A stretch of 64,000 nucleotides of DNA, from the NCBI RefSeq assembly GCF_003986955.1, contig NZ_PIPN01000001.1:372001-436000 (forward strand). The letters run 5' to 3'. The notes below the pieces were generated by a model, which was given only the letters and a program-made list of their open reading frames with translations, was not told the origin of the DNA and searched no databases. The translations under genes were made by a program, and so were the position numbers. The stretch is from Aliidiomarina sedimenti. Its GTDB lineage: Bacteria; Pseudomonadota; Gammaproteobacteria; Enterobacterales; Alteromonadaceae. Shown here piece after piece: positions 20,697 to 29,252 of this stretch (positions within the stretch are counted from its first letter, which is position 1; every line of letters begins with the position of its first letter).

Positions 20697-22136
20697 TTAA
20701 ACTGATTGTGCAGCTGGCAGTGGCTCGCTTGCGCGAACTTTATCACTGCGAATTGTCTTGTAGGTGTTAAATGCCATCAGCAACATACCAGCGACGACAA
20801 ACACACCACCTAAGAAACGCACGAAATAGAACGGGTACGAGGCTTCCAGGCTTTCCACAAAGCTGTAGGTCAGGGTGCCGTCAGAGTTCACCGCACGCCA
20901 CATCAGACCCTGCATAACACCGGAAATCCACATTGCAACGATGTACAGAACCACACCAATGGTATGTAGCCAGAAGTGGGTGTTAATCATTTTCACGCTG
21001 TACATACGGTCACGGTCAAAAAGTACCGGAATTAGATGGTAGATAGCGCCAATACTGATCATGGCTACCCAGCCTAACGCGCCTGAGTGAACGTGACCTA
21101 TGGTCCAGTCCGTGTAGTGCGACAGGGCGTTCACCGACTTAATCGCCATCATCGGGCCTTCGAAGGTCGACATGCCATAGAAGGACAGGGAGACGATCAG
21201 GAAGCGCAGAATCGGGTCGGTGCGCAGCTTATGCCAGGCGCCAGACAGGGTCATAATACCGTTGATCATACCACCCCAGGACGGCACAAACAGAACCACA
21301 GACATCACCATACCAACTGACTGAGCCCAGTCAGGTAGCGCAGTGTAATGAAGGTGGTGAGGACCTGCCCAGATGTAGATTGAAATCAGTGCCCAGAAAT
21401 GGACGACCGACAAACGGTAGGAGTAAACCGGACGCTCTGCCTGCTTCGGCACGAAGTAATACATCATACCGAGGAAGCCAGCAGTCAGCAGGAAGCCTAC
21501 GGCATTGTGCCCGTACCACCACTGCATCATTGCATCGACCGCCCCCGAGTAGATCGAGTACGACTTGGTAAAGGACACTGGAATAGCCAGGTTATTACCA
21601 ATGTGAAGCATCGCCACGGCGATAATAAATGCGCCATAGAACCAGTTCGCCACGTAAATATGTGAGGTACGGCGAATGGCCAGGGTTCCGAAAAATACAA
21701 TCAGAAAAGCAATCCAGACCACAGCGATCAGAATAGAGACCGGCCATTCCAGCTCGGCGTATTCTTTACTGGTAGTCATTCCCAGTGGCAGGGTAATAAC
21801 CGCAGCCACGATAACAGCCTGCCAACCCCAGAAGGTAAACGCAGCCAGTTTGTCGGAAAAGAGTCTGACCTGACAGGTTTTTTGCACCACATAATAGGCG
21901 GTAGCAAATAACGCACTGGTACCAAACGCAAAAATAACCGCATTGGTATGCAGTGGGCGCAGGCGAGAGTAGGTCAGATACGGAATGTCAAAATTGAGGG
22001 CAGGCCACACTAGCTGTGCTGCAATCAGCACGCCGACGGCCATCCCTACAATCCCCCAAATGATGGTCATAACAGTGAACTGCTTGACCACTTTAAAATT
22101 ATATTCAGTGTTCTGTGGAATAGTTTGGCTCATCAC
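20697..22136 (-). CDS. ccoN: cbb3 cytochrome c oxidase catalytic subunit I CcoN
   Basis: The 479-residue protein has about 12 membrane helices and the histidine ligands of the heme-copper centre, including [30 protein letters not shown] and [15 protein letters not shown]. It reduces O2 to water with high affinity and pumps protons at the inner membrane. This is the only terminal oxidase in the window. It leads the ccoNOQP operon, and the promoter region holds an FNR box at 22216-22229, so induction when oxygen is low is expected. Confidence 0.97.
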   Translation of the reverse strand: MMSQTIPQNTEYNFKVVKQFTVMTIIWGIVGMAVGVLIAAQLVWPALNFDIPYLTYSRLRPLHTNAVIFAFGTSALFATAYYVVQKTCQVRLFSDKLAAFTFWGWQAVIVAAVITLPLGMTTSKEYAELEWPVSILIAVVWIAFLIVFFGTLAIRRTSHIYVANWFYGAFIIAVAMLHIGNNLAIPVSFTKSYSIYSGAVDAMMQWWYGHNAVGFLLTAGFLGMMYYFVPKQAERPVYSYRLSVVHFWALISIYIWAGPHHLHYTALPDWAQSVGMVMSVVLFVPSWGGMINGIMTLSGAWHKLRTDPILRFLIVSLSFYGMSTFEGPMMAIKSVNALSHYTDWTIGHVHSGALGWVAMISIGAIYHLIPVLFDRDRMYSVKMINTHFWLHTIGVVLYIVAMWISGVMQGLMWRAVNSDGTLTYSFVESLEASYPFYFVRFLGGVFVVAGMLLMAFNTYKTIRSDKVRASEPLPAAQSV

Positions 22137-22215
22137 TTAATAGTCCGATACCGTTAAAAAACAGCGCCATTTTACGGTTTTTACAGCCGGAAATATAGCG
22201 CTAAAGGGTGAAATA

Positions 22216-22229
22216 ATGATTTCTATCAA
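22216..22229. promoter_or_regulatory. FNR box upstream of ccoN
   Basis: Read on the minus strand, TTGATAGAAATCAT matches the FNR consensus TTGAT-N4-ATCAA at nine of ten defined positions. It lies about 80 bases upstream of the ccoN start. A -10-like TATATT lies at 22192-22197, roughly 28 bases centre to centre, slightly closer than the ideal class II spacing. The divergent lipoprotein gene starts about 55 bases on the other side and could share the site. Confidence 0.75.
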
Positions 22230-22283
22230 TATGCTGAGTAGTATATAGGCAATCTTTTGCCTGCAACTCAGTGAGTTAACCCC

Positions 22284-22739
22284 ATGTTGCCGATTTCTCT
22301 AATTAAATCATTACTTTTACTTATGCTTGGCGGTGCTGCTTTAGTAGCCTGTACCCCGCAAGAGCAGACCGATGTTAGCAAAAACCCCTTCTGCGCACAG
22401 CCCTCCGAGTTGGATAACCACTGCTTATTTGAGCCAGGTCAGGGTATTGCTTTGTGGTTAGTCAGCAGTGACGTCGATATGCCGATTGAACGGGGCATAA
22501 AAATCAGCCTGGTAAGCAATGATCCGGTTGAGATCCTGCACAGCGAAATTCGTGGTTTAAGCATGTACATGGGCCGACTGCCAGTTAGCTGGGAGCAAGC
22601 TGAAAATGGATTATGGTATGCGGATATACTGTTAGGCGCCTGCACGGATCCGAAGATGGTCTGGGAACTGCGGCTGGAGGTAGCACACGCAGGGCAGTCT
22701 TACTCCCTGCGTGTGCCATTTACGTCGTATATTCCCTAG
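22284..22739 (+). CDS. Putative lipoprotein divergent from ccoN
   Basis: I do not recognise a named family. The 151-residue protein has a signal peptide ending in the lipobox LVAC with Cys23, so export and lipidation are likely. The mature part has three further cysteines (Cys37, Cys47, Cys120) and a methionine-containing motif GLSMYMGRLP near residues 91-100. LLGACTDPKMVWEL follows near 116-129. The beta-rich pattern and Met/Cys residues might bind copper, which would fit the neighbouring oxidase genes, but this is speculation. No clear ribosome-binding site is seen. It shares a short intergenic region with ccoN and its end faces the chemoreceptor gene two bases away. Confidence 0.75.
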   Translation: MLPISLIKSLLLLMLGGAALVACTPQEQTDVSKNPFCAQPSELDNHCLFEPGQGIALWLVSSDVDMPIERGIKISLVSNDPVEILHSEIRGLSMYMGRLPVSWEQAENGLWYADILLGACTDPKMVWELRLEVAHAGQSYSLRVPFTSYIP

Positions 22740-22741
22740 CG

Positions 22742-24379
22742 TTATTCAGTTCTGAAACGGCGTACCAGTTTGCTAAGTTCCGCACTACTGCTATTTAACG
22801 ATTCGCTTAAATCACGCAGCGACACATTGTTGCTTTCATTATTTGATGACAGATCACTAATATCGGTGACGTTTTCGTTGACCTCCATAGTGACCCGGCT
22901 CTGTTCGTCAGTGGCGTTGGCTATCTGTATGTTCATGGCCGAAATATTTTCCACTGCACGACGAATTTCGGCGATAGCGTTTTCGGCCTCTGCCGCTTCA
23001 TCGCGGGTGTCGTGAGACGCCTGCTGCACATCATAGATAACGGTCGAAACATCCTTAATCGATTTTTGAATGGTCTGCACCAGGTCATTAATTTCCTGGG
23101 TCGAGGCCTGAGTACGCGTTGCCAGCGTACGTACCTCATCAGCCACGACTGCAAAGCCACGACCAGCTTCGCCAGCCCGGGCCGCCTCGATCGCCGCATT
23201 CAGTGCCAGCAGATTGGTCTGCTCGGCAATATTCACGATCACACTTAAAATATTACCGATCTTGTCAGAGCCTTTTTGCAGAGTTTCTGCCTGTTCCGCC
23301 GCGGTATGCAGCTGTTTAGCCAGTTTCCCGACATTGCTCACCGAGGAGTGAACAATAGTGGCCGAGCGTTCGGCTTCTTTGTCAGCTTCGTTAGCAGATT
23401 CGGCCGCATCACGGGCATGACTAGCCACTTCACTGGCGGAGGATGACAGCTCAGTGATTGCGGTGGCGACGGAATTGGTTTGCGTGGCTAATCGACCGCT
23501 CAGCTCAGAACTGGAAACCGTCAGCTCGCGTAATCGGTTGGCTGCTTCCTGTTCGTGTTCCGCACTTTCCTGAACCGATTTAACCAGTGCCTGAATTTTA
23601 CCAACGAAATTGTTGAAGCTGCGGGCTAGCCGCGCTATCTCATCATTGCCGCTGTCGTCCAGGCGGTGGGTGAGGTCACCTTCACCTTCAGCAATATCAT
23701 CCATGGCTGCAATGGTGGTACGTAGCGGTTTGACGATACTGCGAATAATAACCAGGAACAGCAGTAACAGGGGGACCGATAAAAGCAGCGCAAACATCGC
23801 CAGGCGCCAGAACTGGGCCCATAGCTGGCTTGCGACATCATTTATATATACACCACTGCCAAGAACCCAGTCCCATTGGTCAAAGGTCCGCACACGCGTG
23901 ATCTTAGGACCAAGCTCAGAACTGTTGGGCAATTCCCAGATGTAGTTTACTGTCGCGCGCTCCTGATTTTCGGTGCGCTCCAGCATCAGTCGGAATAACT
24001 GAGTGCCATTGGAGTCGGAAAAGTTCAGTACGTTGCGCCCGCGCTGGCCGGAGAAGGGGTGCTGTATCAATACACCGGCCCGGTTTAGGGTGAAGACGTA
24101 TTCCTGGCCTTCGTAACGAATTTGGTCAAGTCGCTCAATGGCGCCTTGCTGGGCTTCTGTTTCCGTCATTTCACCGTCGCGGAAACGATTGTAGTAGTCC
24201 TCGACAATTGTCATCGAGGCATCATTGAGTGCATCCAGTTTCTGCTGTTCACCATCAATAATGACAGTGCGCAAATTAAACAGCATGAAGGTAACCATTA
24301 ACACGGTGCCCGTTGCCGCTATTACCAGTAGCAGCAGCAAACGGACACTGATGGGCATTCTCTGTAACCATTGGTTCAT
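22742..24379 (-). CDS. Methyl-accepting chemotaxis protein with a single Cache domain
   Basis: The start at the ATG at 24379 is preferred because AGAGGGAAG precedes it at good spacing; the product is 545 residues. It has one membrane helix near residues 8-30 and a periplasmic sCache_2-type domain with [15 protein letters not shown] and [14 protein letters not shown] second helix lies near 185-210, followed by HAMP and the cytoplasmic signalling hairpin containing [19 protein letters not shown]. It senses a small molecule in the periplasm and signals to CheA. Such Cache domains often bind organic acids, but the ligand is unknown. It is divergent from a solute-binding protein gene. Confidence 0.93.
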   Translation of the reverse strand: MNQWLQRMPISVRLLLLLVIAATGTVLMVTFMLFNLRTVIIDGEQQKLDALNDASMTIVEDYYNRFRDGEMTETEAQQGAIERLDQIRYEGQEYVFTLNRAGVLIQHPFSGQRGRNVLNFSDSNGTQLFRLMLERTENQERATVNYIWELPNSSELGPKITRVRTFDQWDWVLGSGVYINDVASQLWAQFWRLAMFALLLSVPLLLLFLVIIRSIVKPLRTTIAAMDDIAEGEGDLTHRLDDSGNDEIARLARSFNNFVGKIQALVKSVQESAEHEQEAANRLRELTVSSSELSGRLATQTNSVATAITELSSSASEVASHARDAAESANEADKEAERSATIVHSSVSNVGKLAKQLHTAAEQAETLQKGSDKIGNILSVIVNIAEQTNLLALNAAIEAARAGEAGRGFAVVADEVRTLATRTQASTQEINDLVQTIQKSIKDVSTVIYDVQQASHDTRDEAAEAENAIAEIRRAVENISAMNIQIANATDEQSRVTMEVNENVTDISDLSSNNESNNVSLRDLSESLNSSSAELSKLVRRFRTE

Positions 24380-24444
24380 ATACAACTTCCCTCTATAATC
24401 CCTGAACATTTACCCCGATCTGTTGTTTTGTAGTTTTCGTACGT

Positions 24445-24460
24445 GACAGTTGTTACTGTC
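24445..24460. promoter_or_regulatory. Perfect dyad between the chemoreceptor and solute-binding protein genes
   Basis: GACAGT, four bases and ACTGTC form a 6+6 inverted repeat in the 196-base divergent promoter region. It could be an operator for either gene. No known regulator is assigned. Confidence 0.4.
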
Positions 24461-24575
24461 TTATTAGTATTTGTCGGGGAAACTACGACTATCATCATAC
24501 GCAAAAGCGACTGCAAGTACAGTTAAGAAAAAACTAATAATAAAGGTTTTTTGAGTCTAAAAAGGAATAAGTTAG

Positions 24576-25469
24576 ATGCCTGATATAATTAAAAATCAGA
24601 TCCGCTGTGCGTTGCTGGCGACCACGCTGTTCACGCTGAGCGCTTGTGGTGAGAATGCACAGCAGCCATCCGTTTCCGAGGCAGCCGATAGCGCAAGCTA
24701 TTTCAGCGACGCCAGGGAAACCGGGCAGGGCAGATTGAAAGTTCTGTATGTTCCCGCCCCGGGGTTCGCGTATGAGAATGAAGAAGGCCAACTGAGCGGC
24801 GTTAGCATTGCTATTATGAACGACTTTAAAGCCTGGTTTGAGCGCTACCATGGCGTTCGTTTGCAACTGGACTTTGTCGCCGAAAATGACTGGAGCCAGA
24901 TGTATCAGCGGGTCGCTAATGGCAACGGTGGTGTCTTTGGGCTGGGCAATGTCACCATTACTGAGCAGCGTCGTGAGCAGGTCGCTTTCTCGCCGGCGTA
25001 TCTGCACAATGTGGCGGTACTGATAACCCCGGACGATGTTGAAACCGTCGAAGATGATCAAGGTCTGGCCGCTGCGCTGGCTGACTTACAGCCGGTGGCC
25101 TTTGCCGGCACCTTGCATGAAGTGCGGGTCGGCGAACTACGTGACCAGCTTCAAGGTGATACGCCGTTGCAACGGGTAGATACCAACCAGGCGGTTATCG
25201 ATCAGGTGGTCAACGGCCATTACAGCTACATCGACGCCTATAACTATCATCGCGCCATAGAGCAGGGGGTTGCTATTCGCCATCACCCTGCCTTTAGTAT
25301 CGAAGGCGAGCGCTTCGGGATTATTATGCCCAAAGATAACGACTGGCAGACGTTACTAACTGCATTTTTTGCCGCCGAAGGTGGTTACCTGAAAACCGGG
25401 CGATACCAACAAGTGCTGCAGGAGCATTTAGGTGACGAAGTGGCAGCGACCTTGTTAAAGGCGCAGTAA
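24576..25469 (+). CDS. Amino-acid-type solute-binding lipoprotein (PBP2 fold)
   Basis: The 297-residue protein has a signal peptide ending in the lipobox LSAC (Cys24), then a polar linker and a periplasmic-binding-protein type 2 domain. Features of the SBP family 3 fold are GRLKVLYVPAPGFAYENEEGQ near the start of the domain, GLGNVTITEQRREQVAFSPAYL in the middle and VAFAGTLHEVRVGELRDQL after that. No ABC permease or ATPase gene lies beside it. It may therefore work with a transporter elsewhere or with the divergent chemoreceptor, or be a soluble sensor. AAGGA nine bases upstream supports the ATG. Confidence 0.82.
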   Translation: MPDIIKNQIRCALLATTLFTLSACGENAQQPSVSEAADSASYFSDARETGQGRLKVLYVPAPGFAYENEEGQLSGVSIAIMNDFKAWFERYHGVRLQLDFVAENDWSQMYQRVANGNGGVFGLGNVTITEQRREQVAFSPAYLHNVAVLITPDDVETVEDDQGLAAALADLQPVAFAGTLHEVRVGELRDQLQGDTPLQRVDTNQAVIDQVVNGHYSYIDAYNYHRAIEQGVAIRHHPAFSIEGERFGIIMPKDNDWQTLLTAFFAAEGGYLKTGRYQQVLQEHLGDEVAATLLKAQ

Positions 25470-25608
25470 ACCGATCATTTGCTTTCTTAACAGGGTTTGA
25501 ATCAAATCCTGCACCTGTGTAAAGGCTGGGTAAATAACGTGCAATAACAAGTCTGTTCTTCAGATTGATGCGTAAACATGTATGAATCAACAACACGAGG
25601 AACGACCG

Positions 25609-26127
25609 ATGTTAAATACAAAACTGAATACTAAACTAGCCACTATGGCTGCCGTTGTAAGCATGAGCGTATCCTTCGGTGCGTTAGCAAATCATCATGG
25701 TGACCATGATAAAAGTGAATACGATATCGTTAAAGTTGCTCAGCATGACGAGCGTTTTTCCACCTTTGTAACGGCTCTTGAAGCAGCCGGAATGAGCGAC
25801 GCGCTGGACAAAGACGGTAGTTATACGGTGTTTGCACCGACCAATGATGCCTTTGCGGCGCTACCGGAAGGTACCCTGGATGCTTTACTCGACGATACCG
25901 ACCAACTGCGTACGATACTGAGCTATCACGTGGTGGCCGATGAAATAGCAAGTAGCGACGTGCCTGAAGAGCAAACCGCGATCGAGACCATTAATGGTGG
26001 TCAGCTTCAGGTTCAGGCCAGCTATGGTAACGTCATGGTTAACACCGCGACTGTGGTACATGCTGACATCGAAGCCAGTAACGGCGTCATTCACGGCATT
26101 GATGCAGTGATTGTACCGGCCGAATAA
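25609..26127 (+). CDS. Secreted fasciclin (FAS1) domain protein
   Basis: I choose the ATG at 25609 because GAGGAA lies six bases upstream, giving 172 residues. A signal peptide ends around VSFGALA-NHHGDH. One FAS1 domain follows, with both conserved boxes: YTVFAPTNDAFAALP (H1 region) and GVIHGIDAVIVP at the end (H2). FAS1 domains mediate adhesion, here probably in the periplasm or outside the cell. The His/Asp-rich start of the mature protein (NHHGDHDK) could bind metal. It is monocistronic and ends at a strong terminator. Confidence 0.92.
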   Translation: MLNTKLNTKLATMAAVVSMSVSFGALANHHGDHDKSEYDIVKVAQHDERFSTFVTALEAAGMSDALDKDGSYTVFAPTNDAFAALPEGTLDALLDDTDQLRTILSYHVVADEIASSDVPEEQTAIETINGGQLQVQASYGNVMVNTATVVHADIEASNGVIHGIDAVIVPAE

Positions 26128-26160
26128 AGCGGGCGATGCGGCAAACGACGTGCTTCACTA

Positions 26161-26190
26161 AAAAACCAGCCTTTCATGGCTGGTTTTTTT
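26161..26190 (+). terminator. Terminator after the fasciclin gene
   Basis: AAAAACCAGCC, six bases and GGCTGGTTTTTTT form a strong stem with a T-run. Confidence 0.92.
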
Positions 26191-26333
26191 TATGCCCTTC
26201 AGCGGTTGCAAAAACCTGGTAAAGACGAAGTGATGAGTTCATACCAGTGTAAAATAATGCGCTTCCAAATACTGCATTTGCTACAATACGCAGGTGCCAA
26301 GCCTGTGGCACTGGTTAGAAAGGAGTTCCATTC

Positions 26334-27185
26334 ATGCAGCAATCTGCTTTGCCCCCATTGCCAGGTATGCTGGTTCGCGCGTTGCCCACCATAGTTCGCT
26401 CAGGCAAGATTGCAGACGACCTGACAGCGATTGAAGCACAGTTTAGCCTGGACGCTATCCGCCCCGCGCACTTAGCCGACTATAAAAGCCAGTTCCCTGG
26501 CCTCGTTAGTGCCTACCCGTTGACGTATTTTTACCTGCTGGCACAGCGTGCCCACTTAGCGGCGATGCTTGATAAACGCTTCCCATGGCCCATTCTGGGA
26601 ATGGTACACGTTGCCAACCGAATGGAGTGGCTGGGAACCTTAAAGCCAGAACAAGGCTTTGTGATTAATGTCCGTATAGAATTACCTGCCAGGGCTTCAA
26701 CCCGAAAGCGGGTGCGCCCGGTCTACATTGTCGATTTTACTCAGAATGGACATACGATTTTACGCTGCGAGAGTACCTACCAGGTTGGAACTGGTGGTAA
26801 AACGCCCGCAAACCGTCGGGTTCGCGCGGAGTCACTCGATTTGAGCCTCTGGCAGCAACTGGATATCTGGCAGTTAAATGCATCGCTTGGTCGACGCTAT
26901 GCGCGCTTATCCGGTGATTACAACCCAATTCATATCCACCCCTGGTTATCCCGCTGGTTCGGCTTTAATCTGCCGATTATTCACGGTATGTATTCAGTGG
27001 CGAGGATGCAGGCGGATCTTGAAAAGCAGTTTCAGAGTCAGGTAACCAGCATGGACGTTACCTTCAAACGGCCTTTGGAACTGCCCAATACCGCAGTTTC
27101 ACACATCCAGAAGGACAGCGGCCGTTTAATGGTAAGTGACGGGCAGGGCGCGAAGACGTTCCTGGAAGGCACCTTTCATCTCTAG
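26334..27185 (+). CDS. MaoC-like hot-dog protein (putative acyl dehydratase)
   Basis: The 283-residue protein has a C-terminal MaoC-type hydratase motif, YARLSGDYNPIHIH, around residues 193-206, followed by GFNLPIIHGMYSVARM. This is the Asp/His pair and helix of the R-hydratase fold. The N-terminal part (about 1-170) looks like a second, degenerate hot-dog domain, so it may be a double-hot-dog enzyme. The substrate could be a (3R)-hydroxyacyl thioester. No fatty-acid genes adjoin it directly, although fabA lies 4 kb away. AGGAG eight bases before the ATG supports the start. It converges on a serine hydrolase gene. Confidence 0.85.
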   Translation: MQQSALPPLPGMLVRALPTIVRSGKIADDLTAIEAQFSLDAIRPAHLADYKSQFPGLVSAYPLTYFYLLAQRAHLAAMLDKRFPWPILGMVHVANRMEWLGTLKPEQGFVINVRIELPARASTRKRVRPVYIVDFTQNGHTILRCESTYQVGTGGKTPANRRVRAESLDLSLWQQLDIWQLNASLGRRYARLSGDYNPIHIHPWLSRWFGFNLPIIHGMYSVARMQADLEKQFQSQVTSMDVTFKRPLELPNTAVSHIQKDSGRLMVSDGQGAKTFLEGTFHL

Positions 27186-27236
27186 CGGTGCTATTTAGCC
27201 GCCAGGGATGAATACAAGCCATCTATTTTTCGCTGA

Positions 27237-28229
27237 TTATCTGTCGCTGAAACGCGGCAGAATATGCGCTTCAACAAAACGGTGCTGGCGGTTAATGTAA
27301 CCACCCTGAGATGGCGGCGTTGGATCAGATGTCATCACAATACTCAGCTTGTACGCCGGTATAACATACAGTAGTTGCCCGCCATAACCTCGTCCGTAAA
27401 ACGCCTCGACGTCATTAAACTGGTACGAAAACCAGCCAAGACCATAGGGGTCATCGGTATAAACTGAGTTGGTTCGCGGCTGGAAACTTTGCTCAATCCA
27501 ATTTTCACTCACCACCTGTTGTCCGTTTGCCATCCCCAGGTTGACATACAGCTGGCCGATCCAGGCCAGACCGCGCGCCGAGATACGCATGTCATTGCCG
27601 CCAAAGTAAATGCCTTCGGGGCTTTGTAGCCATGGGTAGATACGAATATTCAATGGACTGCCGACCCAGCCACGCATCAGTTGCAACAGGCTACGTCCGG
27701 TTTGCTCAGTTAGAATAGCCGCCAGAATATGACTGTTACCGGTCGAGTAGAGCATATCGCCGCCCGGTTCATCCACCATCGGGCGGGTCAGTGCATACTG
27801 GGTCCAGTTGTCGCTGTTCACCCAGGTTCCGTAATTGCGACCCGATGTACGTTGTAAACCAGACTGCATGCTGAGCAAATGTTCGACCTGAATCTGATTT
27901 AAATCAGCAGGTGTTTGTGCCGGCTGATGACGACCAAGCAATTCTGAGATTGGCTGGTTGAGCTCGAAGTATCCTTTATCAATAGCAATGCCCGCGAGCA
28001 GTGAAAGGATCGACTTAGACAGCGATTTAATATTTGCAGCCTCTGCTGGCTCGGGTCCGGCCTGATGATGCTCGAGCACAATCTCGCCGTCCTGAATGAC
28101 AACCAGGTTATGCAAACGGGACAGAGCGTTTAAGTCGTCTTCATAACTGGCCATGAGCGGAGTGCTGAAAATTAGCATCCAGCCAACAACAAAGAGTGGA
28201 GCTCGAATTGGTCGCGTATTTAGTGCCAT
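27237..28229 (-). CDS. Serine hydrolase of the beta-lactamase (class C/PBP) superfamily
   Basis: The ATG at 28229 has AGAGGAA eight bases upstream; the in-frame TTG six codons earlier is not preferred. The 330-residue product has a signal peptide (cleavage near STPLMA-SYED) and the SxxK nucleophile motif, Ser69-Leu-Ser-Lys72. YSTGNSHIL stands in the place of the usual YxN, and GYGGQLLYVIP replaces the KTG-like strand. This is typical of periplasmic esterase or D-aminopeptidase-like members rather than drug-resistance lactamases. The substrate is unknown. Confidence 0.9.
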   Translation of the reverse strand: MALNTRPIRAPLFVVGWMLIFSTPLMASYEDDLNALSRLHNLVVIQDGEIVLEHHQAGPEPAEAANIKSLSKSILSLLAGIAIDKGYFELNQPISELLGRHQPAQTPADLNQIQVEHLLSMQSGLQRTSGRNYGTWVNSDNWTQYALTRPMVDEPGGDMLYSTGNSHILAAILTEQTGRSLLQLMRGWVGSPLNIRIYPWLQSPEGIYFGGNDMRISARGLAWIGQLYVNLGMANGQQVVSENWIEQSFQPRTNSVYTDDPYGLGWFSYQFNDVEAFYGRGYGGQLLYVIPAYKLSIVMTSDPTPPSQGGYINRQHRFVEAHILPRFSDR

Positions 28230-28314
28230 ATATTCAGTTCCTCTCAATTCTACTCTAGAATACCGTATTTAACATAATATACATTATGCGAAGTCATATA
28301 ACTAGCGCAATAAG

Positions 28315-28330
28315 GCCGGTCAGAGCCGGC
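28315..28330 (-). terminator. Weak hairpin after mipA
   Basis: GCCGG and CCGGC pair around a 6-base loop just past the mipA stop. On the minus strand CTTATTG follows, which is only moderately T-rich. It could end the mipA transcript. Confidence 0.4.
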
Positions 28331-28339
28331 ACGCTGGTT

Positions 28340-29095
28340 TTAGAAACTGTATGAAACAGCCAGTATCGCGGTGCTGATATAGCGTCCGTCAGCCATTGGG
28401 CTGTTCGCAATCTTACTCGACAAGCGTGACGCGCTTATCGCGCCGAACAGATTCCATCGTTCGTCAATCCGATAATAGCCACTCAGACGCAGATTCGGAT
28501 TAAAGGCATCCTGGCTGCCATATTCGGCAAGACCACTGCGCTCAGCTTCGGTTGCAGACACACCATAGTAATAGTCGGTGTAACCGCTGCTGATATAGGA
28601 GACACCAATAGACGGGCTTAACTGCCATTTACGTGGGTTGGGCGACAACGGATAGGCATAACTTGCACTCAAGCGATGGCCATTCCCCCGAATGTCATGC
28701 CCGGCACGGGCATCAAAGACTCCAAACGGGGTACTGAACTGGTAATCTAAAGCAAGTTCAGCGGAAAACGAACGACTATCGAGCAGCCTCATTTGCGGGT
28801 CGCGACTGTCATTCGGACGGAATCGGAATGGCGCGCCGGTAACGACCACAGCCCACTGGTGTGGAGAGCGTCGACTAGCCTGGTTTAACCGGTAGCCAAG
28901 TTCGAGGCCGCGAAAATAGAGCCGCTCGCCTTCATAGCCAACCACCGGAATGACAAAGTTATCACGGTCAACACCGCGATAGCTGGCGTCTGAGCTGATG
29001 CCCCCTGCCCCTAAATTCCATTGCGCCTGAGTTGACGAGACAACTAACAGAGTGGCGATTGCAGACAGTCTTACGGCTGTTTTTTTGATCTTCAT
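28340..29095 (-). CDS. MipA/OmpV family outer-membrane protein
   Basis: The ATG at 29095 begins a good signal peptide (MKIKKTAVRLSAIATLLVVSSTQA), so I prefer it to an upstream in-frame start; the mature protein then begins QWNLGAGG. The 251-residue product shows alternating beta-strand pattern and ends in VSYSF with a terminal Phe, as expected for a barrel assembled by Bam. The YEGERLYFRGLELGYRL segment is characteristic. Relatives scaffold murein enzymes (MipA) or act as porins (OmpV). No partner gene adjoins it. Confidence 0.88.
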   Translation of the reverse strand: MKIKKTAVRLSAIATLLVVSSTQAQWNLGAGGISSDASYRGVDRDNFVIPVVGYEGERLYFRGLELGYRLNQASRRSPHQWAVVVTGAPFRFRPNDSRDPQMRLLDSRSFSAELALDYQFSTPFGVFDARAGHDIRGNGHRLSASYAYPLSPNPRKWQLSPSIGVSYISSGYTDYYYGVSATEAERSGLAEYGSQDAFNPNLRLSGYYRIDERWNLFGAISASRLSSKIANSPMADGRYISTAILAVSYSF

Positions 29096-29186
29096 TGTAA
29101 TTTTAAATCCTATGCTACGGGCCATCGCTTCCATAATTTACGAAGCGGGGAATAAAAAGTTCAGTATAACCAGCTAATTTTACTGT

Positions 29187-29204
29187 GGTTCAATTTGTTG
29201 AACC
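29187..29204. promoter_or_regulatory. Perfect dyad upstream of the lonH-like gene
   Basis: GGTTCAA, four bases and TTGAACC form a 7+7 inverted repeat 48 bases before the lonH start, in the region divergent from mipA. It is a good candidate operator, or an RNA hairpin if transcription starts upstream. No known factor is assigned. Confidence 0.45.
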
Positions 29205-29252
29205 CGGTAGCTTGCCGTATCATTGCGGCAACAGAATTACTTAGGAACATTT

